Assembly: GCF_005222915.1 (NCBI RefSeq)
Contig: NZ_STFX01000031.1
Coordinates: 1 to 64,000 of the forward strand
Reading direction: 5' to 3'
DNA: 64,000 bases
From: Rhizobium sp. FKL33
GTDB lineage: Bacteria; Pseudomonadota; Alphaproteobacteria; Rhizobiales; Rhizobiaceae
Shown here: in pieces, positions 37,705 through 47,923 of the stretch
How positions within the stretch are numbered: the stretch's first letter is position 1
How the letters are laid out: every line of letters begins with the position of its first letter
Translations under genes and position numbers: made by a program
Notes under the pieces: model-generated
The model's database searches: none
What the model saw: only the letters and a program-made list of their open reading frames with translations
What the model was told of the DNA's origin: nothing

Positions 37705-38448
37705 ATGACGATCGAAAACGCCATGGTGCTGGCGGCGGGGCTTGGAACCCGCATGCGCCCGATCACCGACACGATGCCGAAGCCGCTTGTGCCGATCGCC
37801 GGCAAGCCGCTGATCGACTATGCGCTCGATGCATTGAAAGAGGCCGGGGTGCGCCGGACCGTGGTCAATGTGCATTATCTCGCCGAGCAGATGGAGGCGC
37901 ATCTCAGCGCTTATTCCGGGCTGGAGATCCTGATTTCGGATGAACGCGCCGCATTGCTGAATTCAGGCGGCGGGCTGGTCAAGGGCTTGAAATTGCTGCC
38001 CGAGGGGCTCGTCTATGTGATGAATGCCGATCTGTTCTGGGCCGGCGACGGCAAGGGCGAGACAGGCAATCTCGCTAGGCTGGCGCGCTTCTTCGACCCG
38101 GCGACCATGGACATGGCGATGCTGCTGGCGCCGACGGAAAAGGCGACCGGCCATGACGGCGGCGACGACTTCCGGCTGGTCGAGGGCGGCGAGTTGATCC
38201 GCGCCCGTGAGGCGACCGCTGAGACGGGCGGGCAAGGCGTGATCTATGCCGGCGCGATCGTGCTTAATTCCAGACTGTTCGCCGATGCGCCGGAGGGCGC
38301 CTTCAATCTCAACATCTATTTCGACCGGGCGATCAAGGCGGGCAGGCTGAAAGGCCTGCTGCTCGACGGCGACTGGGCGACCGCCGGCACGCCGGAAGCG
38401 ATCGCGCCCGCCGAAGCCGTGGTGCTCCGCCATCGCGCGAGCGCGTGA
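37705..38448 (+). CDS. murU: MurNAc-1-phosphate uridylyltransferase (MurU-like)
   Basis: This 247-residue protein is a sugar-phosphate nucleotidyltransferase with the signature LAAGLGTRMRPITDTMPKPL at residues 9-28 and NADLFW in the metal-binding region. Together with AmgK it would convert recycled MurNAc into UDP-MurNAc, bypassing the de novo MurA/MurB steps. That route is known to lower fosfomycin sensitivity in Pseudomonas and relatives. Context is the main reason to call it MurU rather than a mannose or glucose nucleotidyltransferase. It begins four bases after the fusion gene. Confidence 0.85.
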   Translation: MTIENAMVLAAGLGTRMRPITDTMPKPLVPIAGKPLIDYALDALKEAGVRRTVVNVHYLAEQMEAHLSAYSGLEILISDERAALLNSGGGLVKGLKLLPEGLVYVMNADLFWAGDGKGETGNLARLARFFDPATMDMAMLLAPTEKATGHDGGDDFRLVEGGELIRAREATAETGGQGVIYAGAIVLNSRLFADAPEGAFNLNIYFDRAIKAGRLKGLLLDGDWATAGTPEAIAPAEAVVLRHRASA

Positions 38449-38449
38449 G

Positions 38450-41400
38450 ATGAGCGACCCCCGCGTCTTCACCATCCCGCCCGGCGCGCCATTTCTGAAG
38501 ACGCTGGCGCGGGCGCTCGTCGAGGGACGGCTGGTCTCCTCCTTCCGGCTGACGCCGGAGGATCCGCTGTCGCTGTCTAGGGCCACGATCTATCTGCCGA
38601 CGCGGCGCGCGGCCCGCGCGCTTCGGTCGGAATTCGTGGACCTGATGGCGGGCCGGGCGGCGATCCTGCCGGTCATCCGTCCGCTCGGCGAGATCGACGA
38701 CGACGCCGGCTATTTCGACGAGACGCCGGATGCGGCGCTGGATCTCCTGCCGCCGATCTCGCCTGTTCGCCGGCTCATTGAATTATCTCGCCTGATTCTC
38801 GCCTGGCGAAACAAGCTGCCGGCGATGCTGCGCGACATCCATACCGATTCGCCGCTGGTGGCGCCGGCAAGCCCGGCCGACGCCATCTGGCTGGCCCGCA
38901 GCCTGGTGGAGCTGATCGACGCGATCGAGACCGAGGAAACCGGCTGGGATGGGCTCGACCGGATCGATCTCGGCGACCGCGCCATCTGGCAGCAGCTGAC
39001 CGGCGAATTCCTGAAGATCGCCCGCACCTTCTGGCCGGAGCGGCTCTCCGAACTCAACCGCTCTTCCCCCGCCGCCCATCGCGCCGAGGCGATCCGGGCC
39101 GAGGCCCGCCGCTACATGCGCGAACAGACGCCGCATCCGGTGATCGTGGCGGGGTCTACCGGCTCGATCCCGGCGACCGCCGAGCTGATCGAGGCGATCC
39201 ACGGGCTCGATTGCGGACGTGTCGTGCTGCCGGGTCTCGATCTCGACATGCCCGAGGCGCATTGGCGTCTGGCCGGCGCGATTGGGCCTGACGGCAAGAA
39301 GGACGGCGATCCGGCCAGCCGCAGCCATCCGCAATATGGGCTTCATCATCTGCTCGCCCGGCTGAAGACCGAGCGGCGCGACGTCGCGCCGCTGGCGCTG
39401 GAACAAGACGGACTGCGCCTGCGCGGCCGCGCCGTCAGCCAGGCTTTCACGCCAGCGGAAGCCGAAGCCAATCACCGCGCCTGGCGCGACGAGACCGGGG
39501 AGGCCGCGCTGGCCGAGGCTTTCGAAGACATGGCGCTGATCGAAGCGGCCAATGAGCGCGAAGAGGCGCTGGCCGCGGCGATCGCGCTCAAGCTGGCGCT
39601 GAACGCCACCGACGGCGCGGCCCGAACCCGGGCGGCGCTGGTGACGCCGGACCGCAATCTCGCCCGCCGCGTCGCCTCTGAACTCAAGCGCTTTGGCATC
39701 GAGGCCGACGATTCGGCGGGCGCGCCGCTGATGACCGCGCCGCAGGGAGCGCTGGCGCGGCTTGTGCTGGAAGCCACGCTTCGGCCCGGCGACCCCGCAG
39801 TGCTGATCAGCCTGCTCAAACATCCGATCATCCGGCTCGGCATGAACAGGGCGACGCTGGAAACCCACGTCAACCGGCTGGAACTGCTGACATTGCGCGG
39901 CGGCACCGCGCCCGCCAATCCCTCGGCGTTGACGCCGCGTGTCGCCGAGGCCATCGCAAAGCTGAAAGACAATCCGCACAAGACCCATTGGCAGCAGCAT
40001 CTGCTGATCGAGGATCAGCTGGAGATGCTGATCACACTGTCGCGGCGGATCGAACAGGCGGTCGAGCCGCTGACCAAGATGGCGGCGCGCGACCACTTTG
40101 GTCGGCCGATCCAGCGCTATCCCCTGCCCGCCTGGGCGGAAGCGACGGGACAGACGCTCGAAGCCTTCTGTCTCGACGAGCGCGACAGTCTTGAAAGCCT
40201 GTGGTCGAGCGAAGCGGGCGTGACGCTGGCGCGGCTGCTGCGCGAATTGCAGGAAACCGGCGATGCGCTGGAGGCTGACGGGCCGCAATGGATCGACGCG
40301 CTGACGGCGCTGATCGCCGGGGTCGGCGTGAAGCCGAAGAGCAACGACCATCCGCGCGTGATGATCTGGGGCACGCTGGAAGCCCGCCTACTGGAGGTGG
40401 ACACGCTGGTGCTCGGCGGTCTCAACGAAGGAATCTGGCCGGCGCAGACGGCGAACAATCCCTTCCTGTCTCGGATGATGAAGACCGAGATCGGGCTCGA
40501 ACCGCCGGAGCGGCGCATCGGCCAGGCGGCGCATGATTTCGTGATGGGACTGGGCGCGCAGAAGGTGATCCTGACCCGCGCGCTGCGCCAGGGCGGCGCG
40601 CCCTCGGTCGCCTCGCGCTTTCTGCAACGCTTGCAATCGGCTGCAGGCCAAAGCGTGACCGAGGCGATGCGCCAGCGCGGCGACGAGTATCGGGCGCTGG
40701 CGGAATCGCTCGACTACGGCGACGAGCAGCCGTTCTCGCCGCGTCCCGAACCTTTTCCGCCGGCAGAGAAACAGCCGGAGCGCTATTCTTTCAGCGAGGC
40801 GGGCCGGCTGCGCCGCGATCCCTATCAGATCTATGCGCGGCGCATTCTCAAGCTCGATCCGCTGGAGCCGTTCAACCGCGAGCCGGCGGCTCTGGAGCGC
40901 GGCAATCTCTATCACGCCGTGGTCGAGCGCTTCGTCAAAGGCGGCTTTGACGCCCGCGCGCCCGGGGCCTTCGACATCATCTCAAGGCTTACAAGCGAAG
41001 TCTTTGCAGAAGCCGCTCTGCCCCCGCATGTGGAAGCCGTCTGGCGACCGCGCTTTCTGGAAGTGGCGCGAGAATTTCTGGCGCATGAGGCCGAGCGTCG
41101 GCCGCTGATCGACAAGTCCTTCGTGGAAATCCGCGGCGAGCACCATCTGCCGGGGCTGACCGTGTCGGGCCGCGCCGACCGTATCGATCTGCGCAAGGAC
41201 GGTCGCGCCGACATTATCGATTACAAGACCGGGCTAGGTCCCTCGCCCAAGGAAGCGCGCACGCTGCTCGAGCCGCAGCTGGCGCTGGAGGCGGCGGTGC
41301 TGAAAGCGGGCGGCTTTGCCGACCTCAAGGCGCGTCAGGCGGAAGATCTGCTCTATGTGCGGCTCAGGCCCGGCCGGAACTTCAAGGTCGACTGCGTCAA

Positions 41401-41635
41401 CAACGAGAAATCCACCAAAACCAAGCCGGAAGACCGGCGCTCGGCCGATGAGCTGGCCACCGAAGCGTTGTCGCAGCTCGCCAAGCTGACGGCGGCGCTG
41501 AAGACGGGCAAAGCCGGCTTCAAGTCCCGCGTCGCGCCGTTCCGCGACAGCGATCATGGCGGCGATTACGATCATCTCGCCCGGGTGGCCGAATGGTCTT
41601 CCGCCGACAGCGACGAGGAGGCCGGCGATGAGTGA
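38450..41635 (+). CDS. addB: Double-strand break repair protein AddB
   Basis: This 1061-residue protein is the alphaproteobacterial AddB, partner of AddA in the helicase-nuclease that processes DNA ends for RecA. The N-terminal part is a helicase-like fold of the RecC/AddB type without a clear Walker A. The C-terminal nuclease domain shows SGRADRIDL and ADIIDYKTG, a PD-(D/E)xK site, near residues 905-925. It starts one base after murU and overlaps addA by eight bases. Confidence 0.95.
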   Translation: MSDPRVFTIPPGAPFLKTLARALVEGRLVSSFRLTPEDPLSLSRATIYLPTRRAARALRSEFVDLMAGRAAILPVIRPLGEIDDDAGYFDETPDAALDLLPPISPVRRLIELSRLILAWRNKLPAMLRDIHTDSPLVAPASPADAIWLARSLVELIDAIETEETGWDGLDRIDLGDRAIWQQLTGEFLKIARTFWPERLSELNRSSPAAHRAEAIRAEARRYMREQTPHPVIVAGSTGSIPATAELIEAIHGLDCGRVVLPGLDLDMPEAHWRLAGAIGPDGKKDGDPASRSHPQYGLHHLLARLKTERRDVAPLALEQDGLRLRGRAVSQAFTPAEAEANHRAWRDETGEAALAEAFEDMALIEAANEREEALAAAIALKLALNATDGAARTRAALVTPDRNLARRVASELKRFGIEADDSAGAPLMTAPQGALARLVLEATLRPGDPAVLISLLKHPIIRLGMNRATLETHVNRLELLTLRGGTAPANPSALTPRVAEAIAKLKDNPHKTHWQQHLLIEDQLEMLITLSRRIEQAVEPLTKMAARDHFGRPIQRYPLPAWAEATGQTLEAFCLDERDSLESLWSSEAGVTLARLLRELQETGDALEADGPQWIDALTALIAGVGVKPKSNDHPRVMIWGTLEARLLEVDTLVLGGLNEGIWPAQTANNPFLSRMMKTEIGLEPPERRIGQAAHDFVMGLGAQKVILTRALRQGGAPSVASRFLQRLQSAAGQSVTEAMRQRGDEYRALAESLDYGDEQPFSPRPEPFPPAEKQPERYSFSEAGRLRRDPYQIYARRILKLDPLEPFNREPAALERGNLYHAVVERFVKGGFDARAPGAFDIISRLTSEVFAEAALPPHVEAVWRPRFLEVAREFLAHEAERRPLIDKSFVEIRGEHHLPGLTVSGRADRIDLRKDGRADIIDYKTGLGPSPKEARTLLEPQLALEAAVLKAGGFADLKARQAEDLLYVRLRPGRNFKVDCVNNEKSTKTKPEDRRSADELATEALSQLAKLTAALKTGKAGFKSRVAPFRDSDHGGDYDHLARVAEWSSADSDEEAGDE

Positions 41636-44600
41636 GGCCGCGACGACAACGCCGCTTAGCGAAACGACGCTTCTCCAGAACGCCGCATCCTCGCCGGGCA
41701 TGTCGGTCTGGGTGTCCGCCAATGCGGGATCCGGCAAGACGCATGTGCTGACCCAGCGCGTCATCCGGCTGATGCTGAACGGCACGCGGCCCTCCTCCAT
41801 TCTCTGCCTGACCTACACCAAGGCGGCGGCGTCTGAAATGTCCAACCGCGTGTTCGAGAAACTGTCGCGCTGGACGGCGCTCGACGACGAGCAGCTGGCG
41901 CGCGACATCGCAGGGATGGAAGGCGAAGCGCCCAGCGCCTTCAAGCTGGCTGAAGCGCGCAAGCTCTTCGCCCGGGCGCTGGAATCGCCTGGCGGGCTGA
42001 AGATCCAGACCATTCACGCTTTCTGCGAATCGCTCTTGCACCAGTTTCCGCTGGAGGCGAATGTCGCCGGGCATTTCAGCGTGCTCGACGACAAGGCGGC
42101 GGCGAGCCTGCTGTCGGAGGCTCGGCGCTCGTTGTTGACGGCGACGCAGGCCGAGGGCGACGAAGCCCTCGCGCGGGCCTTTTATGACGCGCTCAGCATC
42201 GCCGACGAAACCGGCCTCGACCGGCTGCTGAACGACCTGATCCAGAACCGCACCGCCATCCGGCGCTTTCTCGCCGCCAGTCGCGAGCGCGGCTATGAAG
42301 CGGTTCTCGCCGAGGCGCTGGGGCTGGAACCGGGGGCGACTATTTCCTCGACGGCGGCCCGCGCCTGGCCGTTAGCCGGATTCTCGCCCGCGGATGCCAT
42401 GGCCTATATCGATCTCGCCAATGACAAGGGCGGATCGAAAGCGCAGGGCTGCGCCTATGCGCTTGGGCTCGCCGCCCGCGAGGAAGACCCCGTCAAGCGG
42501 CTGATCACCCTGCGCGAGGGGCTGCTGAAGGCGACGGATGAAGCGCCCTATGCCGAAAGCACATACGCCAACAAGGACATGCGCAATCGCGACGCCGCGC
42601 TCATCGACCGGCTGATCGGCGCGACGGGGTGGCTGGCGCGGATTTGGCAGGACTACAAGACCGCGCGTCTCTATGAGGCGACGCTGTCGGCCTTGATCCT
42701 CGGCGAACGGCTGATCGAGAATTACGAGACGCTGAAGAAGGAGCGCAGCTTCCTCGATTTCGAGGACTTTATCACCCGCACTGAAGCGCTGCTGAAGAAA
42801 GAGGGCATCGGCCCCTGGGTGCATTACAAGCTCGACCAGGGCATCGACCATATTCTGGTGGACGAGGCGCAGGACACGAGCCCGACGCAATGGGAAATCA
42901 TCCGCTCGCTGACCGAGGATTTCTTCGCCGGCGAAAGCGCACGTCGGCTGAACCGCACCATTTTTGTGGTCGGCGACGAGAAGCAGTCGATCTATTCTTT
43001 CCAGGGCGCGCGTCCCGAGCGCTTCGCCGAAGAGCGGAGCTTGACCAAACGCCGCGCGGAAGACGGCGAACGGGCCTTTCGTCCCATCAATCTGCATGTT
43101 TCCTTCCGCTCGACAGAGGATGTGCTGACGGCGGTGGACCGGGTGTTCGCCGACCCCGCCAATGCGCGGGGGCTGAGCGCGATGGGCGATCCTGTCGTGC
43201 ATGTCTCCAACCGCATCGGCCAGGCGGGCCGGGTCGATCTCTGGGAGACGATTGCGGAGGAAACGAGCGCCGAAGAGGACGAAGACTGGCTTGCGCCCTT
43301 CGACCGCGTGGCCGAACGCTCGGCCGCAGCCGAACTCGCCCGGCGGGTGGCGGCCTCGATCGAGGCGATGGCGGGCAAGCAAACCGTGGTGGAGCGCGAC
43401 GGCAGCGTGCGTCTCATTCGGCCGGGCGACATCTTGGTGCTGGTGCGCAAGCGCGACGCCTTTGCGCTGACTTTGTCGCGCGAATTGAAGAAGGGCGGCC
43501 GCGTGGCGGTGGCCGGCGCCGACCGGCTGGTGCTCTCCAGCCATATCGCCATCCAGGACCTGATGGCGCTCGGCCGCTTCCTCATTCTCACCGAGGATGA
43601 TTTGTCGCTGGCGGCGCTGATCAAATCGCCGCTGATCAATCACGACGAAGACGCTCTCTATGAACTGGCGGCGGAGCGCAGCCCTGCGGAAAGCCTGTGG
43701 CAGAGACTGAACGCGCTGGCCGAGACGTCCTCGCGCTGGCGGGTGGTGCGCGACCGGCTGGATGGCTGGCGCAGGATGGCCTGTTCGCTGCGCCCGCATG
43801 ATTTCTACGCCCGTCTCTTGGGTGCCGAGGGGGCGCGGCGGCTGTTCCTGGCCCGCTTCGGCGCCGAAGTCAGCGACGTGCTCGATGAATTTCTGAGCTT
43901 CGCGCTCGATCACGAACAGGCGGGACTGCCGGGGCTCGCCACCTTCCTCGCGACGATGGAGGAGGATTCCCCCGAGATCAAGCGCGAGCAGGACAAGGGC
44001 CGCGACGAAGTCCGCATCATGACCGTGCACGCCTCCAAGGGGCTGGAGGCGCCAGTGGTGTTCCTCGTCGACAGCGGCGGCAAGCCGTTCGACAAGACGC
44101 TGTTGCCGCGCATGCGCATCGTCGAGCGCAGCGAGGGCGGAACCAGCCTGCCGCTCTGGTATCCCAATCGCGATTTCCAGTGCCCCGTGATCACCGCCGA
44201 CGAAGCCAGATTGGGCGCGGGCGCGGAAGAGGAATATCGCCGGCTGCTCTATGTCGGCATGACCCGGGCGTCCGACCGGCTGGTGTTGGCGAGCTATCGC
44301 AAGAAGCGGGAAAACGCCGGCACCTGGGCCGAGATCGTCCGGACCGCCCTGACGGCGGATGACAGCCATTGCCGGCCCGAAACCTTCCGGGCCGGACCGC
44401 TTGAATGGCAGGGTTGGACCTGGCGCAGGCATGCCGGCGGAGACGTCGAGGCGACGGTCGAGACCGGAAAGGCCGAGACGCGGCCGCTTGCGCCAAGAGA
44501 GCCGCCGCCGGGGCTTTATGCGCCGCTTCCGCCGCTTGCCGATCTGCCTCGGCCGCTCGCGCCGTCGGGCGCGCATGCGGTGATCGACGAGAGCGCCGGC

Positions 44601-45170
44601 GACGAGGTGGTGAAATCGCTGCTGTTCGACCCGAAACGCTCGGGCTCAGGCGCGCAGACACGCGGCAAGATCATGCACCGGCTGCTGCAGACGTTGCCCG
44701 AATTTGCGGAGATGGAAAGGGCTGATGCTGCGGAGCGCTATCTGTCGCGGGCCGCGCCGGATTGGAGCGAGGCGGAGCGGATGCGCATCGCCGTCCAGGC
44801 GCTCGACATTCTGGATGATCCCGATCTCACCTTCCTGCATCATGCCGACACCAAGGCCGAAGTGTCGATCATGGGCCAGATCAGCCTGAAGGGACGCGCC
44901 TTCGCCGTCTCGGGCCGGATCGACCGGATGGGGCGCGACGACAAGGGTGTGTTCATTCTCGATTACAAGACCAATCTGTCGCCGCCGGAGCGCCGGGAGG
45001 ATATCCCCTTCGCCCATCGCGCCCAGCTCGCGCTCTATCGCTCGGTATTGGAATCCATTTTTCCGGGAGAAATCATCCGCTGCCTGCTGCTCTACACCGA
45101 AGGACCACAGCTTTATTCCCTGACGGAGGCCGAAGTTGAAAAAGCCCTGCTTGAAATTTCGGCCCGATGA
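41628..45170 (+). CDS. addA: Double-strand break repair helicase AddA
   Basis: This 1180-residue UvrD-family helicase-nuclease is AddA. It has Walker A ANAGSGKTHVLTQR near residue 30, motif II VDEAQDTSPTQW, motif IV region VSFRSTEDV, and VHASKGLEAPVVF. The C-terminal nuclease shows SGRIDRMG and ILDYKT near residues 1100-1120. With AddB it does the work of RecBCD, loading RecA at Chi-like sites. The ATG at 41628 is preceded by GAGGAGG. The longer upstream frame lies inside addB and is not conserved. Confidence 0.96.
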   Translation: MSEAATTTPLSETTLLQNAASSPGMSVWVSANAGSGKTHVLTQRVIRLMLNGTRPSSILCLTYTKAAASEMSNRVFEKLSRWTALDDEQLARDIAGMEGEAPSAFKLAEARKLFARALESPGGLKIQTIHAFCESLLHQFPLEANVAGHFSVLDDKAAASLLSEARRSLLTATQAEGDEALARAFYDALSIADETGLDRLLNDLIQNRTAIRRFLAASRERGYEAVLAEALGLEPGATISSTAARAWPLAGFSPADAMAYIDLANDKGGSKAQGCAYALGLAAREEDPVKRLITLREGLLKATDEAPYAESTYANKDMRNRDAALIDRLIGATGWLARIWQDYKTARLYEATLSALILGERLIENYETLKKERSFLDFEDFITRTEALLKKEGIGPWVHYKLDQGIDHILVDEAQDTSPTQWEIIRSLTEDFFAGESARRLNRTIFVVGDEKQSIYSFQGARPERFAEERSLTKRRAEDGERAFRPINLHVSFRSTEDVLTAVDRVFADPANARGLSAMGDPVVHVSNRIGQAGRVDLWETIAEETSAEEDEDWLAPFDRVAERSAAAELARRVAASIEAMAGKQTVVERDGSVRLIRPGDILVLVRKRDAFALTLSRELKKGGRVAVAGADRLVLSSHIAIQDLMALGRFLILTEDDLSLAALIKSPLINHDEDALYELAAERSPAESLWQRLNALAETSSRWRVVRDRLDGWRRMACSLRPHDFYARLLGAEGARRLFLARFGAEVSDVLDEFLSFALDHEQAGLPGLATFLATMEEDSPEIKREQDKGRDEVRIMTVHASKGLEAPVVFLVDSGGKPFDKTLLPRMRIVERSEGGTSLPLWYPNRDFQCPVITADEARLGAGAEEEYRRLLYVGMTRASDRLVLASYRKKRENAGTWAEIVRTALTADDSHCRPETFRAGPLEWQGWTWRRHAGGDVEATVETGKAETRPLAPREPPPGLYAPLPPLADLPRPLAPSGAHAVIDESAGDEVVKSLLFDPKRSGSGAQTRGKIMHRLLQTLPEFAEMERADAAERYLSRAAPDWSEAERMRIAVQALDILDDPDLTFLHHADTKAEVSIMGQISLKGRAFAVSGRIDRMGRDDKGVFILDYKTNLSPPERREDIPFAHRAQLALYRSVLESIFPGEIIRCLLLYTEGPQLYSLTEAEVEKALLEISAR

Positions 45171-45265
45171 TTTAGGTCATTGAACCGATCCCGGCGCATG
45201 ACCACATATGTGTCCGAACAAGCCTGGGCGGCCCGCAATGATCCGCCCCAAGAAGGAGATTTCCG

Positions 45266-45586
45266 ATGGCCACCGTCAAAGTCGACGTGAACAATTTCCA
45301 GGAAGAAGTGCTCAACTCCGCCGAGCCTGTCGTGGTGGACTTCTGGGCCGAATGGTGCGGCCCGTGCAAGATGATCGCGCCGGCGCTCGAAGAACTCGCC
45401 TCGGAATATGCCGGCAAGGTAAAGATCGCCAAGCTGAACATCGACGACAATCCGCAGCTCGCCGCTCAGTTCGGCGTCCGCTCGATCCCGACGCTCGCGA
45501 TGTTCAAGGCCGGTCAGGTCGCCGACATCAAGGTTGGCGCGTCGCCAAAGACCGCGCTCAGCGCCTGGATCTCCAGCGCCGCCTGA
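45266..45586 (+). CDS. trxA: Thioredoxin
   Basis: This 106-residue protein is thioredoxin 1, the general cytoplasmic disulfide reductant. It has the active site [10 protein letters not shown] near residues 28-37 and the cis-proline loop VRSIPTL. The ATG is preceded by a strong AAGGAG. It is 95 bases downstream of addA, with a CACATATGTG palindrome in the gap, and is followed by a terminator shared with folC. Confidence 0.98.
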   Translation: MATVKVDVNNFQEEVLNSAEPVVVDFWAEWCGPCKMIAPALEELASEYAGKVKIAKLNIDDNPQLAAQFGVRSIPTLAMFKAGQVADIKVGASPKTALSAWISSAA

Positions 45587-45611
45587 TTTTGAAAATTCAG
45601 TGATGATGATG

Positions 45612-45634
45612 AAGCCCGGCCTCGCGCCGGGCTT
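45612..45634. terminator. Bidirectional terminator between trxA and folC
   Basis: AAGCCCGGC and GCCGGGCTT pair around CTCGC. The structure is symmetric and sits between two converging genes, three bases from the folC stop. Confidence 0.8.
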
Positions 45635-45636
45635 TG

Positions 45637-46977
45637 TCATTCCGGCAGCGTGCCGTTGTCTTCGAGCACCGTGCCGGCGAAATAGAGCGAGCCGCCGATG
45701 AGAATGCGCGGCGGGACCGGATCTGTTTCCGTCTCGACGGCAATCTGGCTCAGCGCGGCTGCAGTGGAAGCGGCAGGCTCGGCGCGAAGACCGGCTTCGG
45801 CGGCGTCATGGGCGAGCGCGACGGGATCGAGGCCGGCGTCGGAACTTCGGATCGCCACGGTATAGACCTTGTGGGCGAGGCCTTCGAAAGCCTCGAAATA
45901 ACCCTTGGGATCCTTGGTGTTGATCATGCCGGTGACGAGATAGAGCGGGCGTGGCTCGCGCTCCTCGAAGGACACCATGGCCTCGGCGACGGCGCGGCCG
46001 CCATGCGGATTGTGGCCGCCATCCAGCCAGATTTCCGCGCCCGGCGGGGCGAAGGGAATGAGATTGCCCGTCTTGAGGCGCTGCAGACGCGCCGGCCAGC
46101 TGACCGACTTCATCGCCTTGGCGACCATTTCTTCGCGGAGCGTAAAGCCGGCGCTTTTGACGGCGCGGATGGCGGCGGCGGCGTTGGCGATCTGGTGGCG
46201 GCCCGGCAGAGCCGGCAGCGGCAGATCCATCAGCCCATCCTCATCCTGATAAACGAGGCGACCATTCTCTTCGTAAGCCAGAAAATCCTGTCCATAGATG
46301 GCGGGGTCCACGCCGGCGCGTTCGGCCCGGTTGACCAGGACTTCGAGAGCGGCGGCGTCTTCCTGCTTGCCCAGCACCACGGGACGGCGGCGCTTGATGA
46401 TGCCGGCCTTGGCGGCGGCGATCTGTTCGATCGTATCGCCGAGCCAGGCCTGATGATCGAGCGCGATCGGCATGATCAGCGACACAGCGGGATGATCGAA
46501 GACATTGGTGGCGTCGAATTCGCCGCCCAGGCCCACTTCGATCACGGCGGCGTCGGCCGGATGTTCGGAAAACAGGATGAAGATCACCGCCGTCAGCAAT
46601 TCGAAGACGGTGATTGGCTGGCCGGCATTGACTTGCTCAGCGCGGAGAACGGCGTGCAGCAGCGCCTCGTCGGAAACCAGACGACCGCCGCCCGGCGCGC
46701 CGAGCCTGTAGCGCTCATGCCAGCGCACCAGATGCGGCGACGTGTGGACATGGCAGGCGAGGCCCGCCGCCTCGATCAGGGCGCGGCAAAAGGCGGTGGC
46801 GGAGCCTTTGCCGTTGGTGCCAGCGATGTGGATCACCGGCGGCAGCCTGTCCTGGGGTCGACCGAGATCGTCGAGAAGCCGGCGGATGCGATCCAGCGAC
46901 AGATCGAAGCCGCGCGGATAGATGCCGAGCAGGCGTAGGATTTCCTGCTCAGCGCGGCTCGGTTGCGTCGCGGTCAT
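45637..46977 (-). CDS. folC: Folylpolyglutamate synthase / dihydrofolate synthase
   Basis: This 446-residue Mur-ligase-family enzyme is FolC, which adds glutamate to folates and in most bacteria also makes dihydrofolate. It has the ATP motif HIAGTNGKGSA near residue 50, EVGLGGEFDATN, and the C-terminal WLDGGHNPHG. It is the last gene of the leftward operon trpF-trpB-trpA-accD-folC and starts 21 bases after accD, with GGGGAGGGG upstream. The accD-folC pairing is widespread in proteobacteria. Confidence 0.97.
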   Translation of the reverse strand: MTATQPSRAEQEILRLLGIYPRGFDLSLDRIRRLLDDLGRPQDRLPPVIHIAGTNGKGSATAFCRALIEAAGLACHVHTSPHLVRWHERYRLGAPGGGRLVSDEALLHAVLRAEQVNAGQPITVFELLTAVIFILFSEHPADAAVIEVGLGGEFDATNVFDHPAVSLIMPIALDHQAWLGDTIEQIAAAKAGIIKRRRPVVLGKQEDAAALEVLVNRAERAGVDPAIYGQDFLAYEENGRLVYQDEDGLMDLPLPALPGRHQIANAAAAIRAVKSAGFTLREEMVAKAMKSVSWPARLQRLKTGNLIPFAPPGAEIWLDGGHNPHGGRAVAEAMVSFEEREPRPLYLVTGMINTKDPKGYFEAFEGLAHKVYTVAIRSSDAGLDPVALAHDAAEAGLRAEPAASTAAALSQIAVETETDPVPPRILIGGSLYFAGTVLEDNGTLPE

Positions 46978-46998
46978 GGCCCCTCCCCGGTCCGGATC

Positions 46999-47877
46999 TT
47001 ATGCCGCTTCGGCGACGACGTCGGGAAGATTGAGCATCATGCGGGTCAGCCGCGCCAGCGTGTCCGGAATGTCGTGACGGCGGATGACCATGTCGACCAT
47101 GCCGTGTTCGAGCAGATATTCCGAGGTCTGGAAGCCTTCCGGCAGCTTTTCGCGGATGGTCTGCTCGATGACGCGCTTGCCGGCGAAGCAGATTTCCGCG
47201 CCGGGTTCGGCAAGATGCACATCGCCGAGCATGGCGTAGGAGGCGGTGACGCCGCCGGTGGTGGGATTGGTCAGCACGACGAAATAGGGCAGACCGGCTT
47301 CCTTCAACATCTCCACCGCCACCGTGGTGCGCGGCAGTTGCATCAGCGACAGAATGCCTTCCTGCATGCGGGCTCCGCCCGAGGCCGGGAAGATCACCAG
47401 CGGGCAGCGCTCGGCAATGGCGCGCTCGAAGGCCTTGATGATGGCTTCGCCGGCGGCGAGGCCGAGCGAACCGCCCATGAAGGCGAATTCATGCACGACG
47501 CCCACCATCTTGACGCCGCGCACCTGGCCTACGCCGGCCAGGATCGTGTCTTCCTGGCTGGTCTTGGCGCGACCGTCCTTGAGGCGGTCGGCATATTTCT
47601 TGGAATCGCGGAATTTCAGCGGATCCTGCGGCACCTTGGGCTGCGGCAGCGCCTCGTAGCGACCATCGTCGAACAGGTCGACCAGACGTTCCTTAGCCGG
47701 CATCTTCATGTGATAGCCGGAATTGGGAATGACCCATTTGTTGGCTTCGAGATCCTTGTGGAAGACCATTTCGCCCGTCTCCGGGCATTTGATCCAGAGA
47801 TTCTCTGGCACGTCGGCGGTGGGCCGGCCGAGCATGGAATTGATCTTCGGACGGACGAAATTGGTGATCCAGTTCAT
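46999..47877 (-). CDS. accD: Acetyl-CoA carboxylase carboxyltransferase subunit beta
   Basis: This 292-residue protein is AccD, which with AccA transfers carboxyl from biotin to acetyl-CoA in the first step of fatty-acid synthesis. The crotonase-like core shows [22 protein letters not shown] and [12 protein letters not shown]. The N-terminal zinc ribbon of E. coli AccD is degenerate: only the first of four cysteines remains, in KCPETGE, and VCPKC has become VIPNS. I recall the same in other Rhizobiales. The start has AGGAGTTTGAG upstream. Confidence 0.97.
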   Translation of the reverse strand: MNWITNFVRPKINSMLGRPTADVPENLWIKCPETGEMVFHKDLEANKWVIPNSGYHMKMPAKERLVDLFDDGRYEALPQPKVPQDPLKFRDSKKYADRLKDGRAKTSQEDTILAGVGQVRGVKMVGVVHEFAFMGGSLGLAAGEAIIKAFERAIAERCPLVIFPASGGARMQEGILSLMQLPRTTVAVEMLKEAGLPYFVVLTNPTTGGVTASYAMLGDVHLAEPGAEICFAGKRVIEQTIREKLPEGFQTSEYLLEHGMVDMVIRRHDIPDTLARLTRMMLNLPDVVAEAA

Positions 47878-47923
47878 GGCTCAAACTCCTGACCGGGGGC
47901 GTTTCCGCCCCGATATGGCTGTT

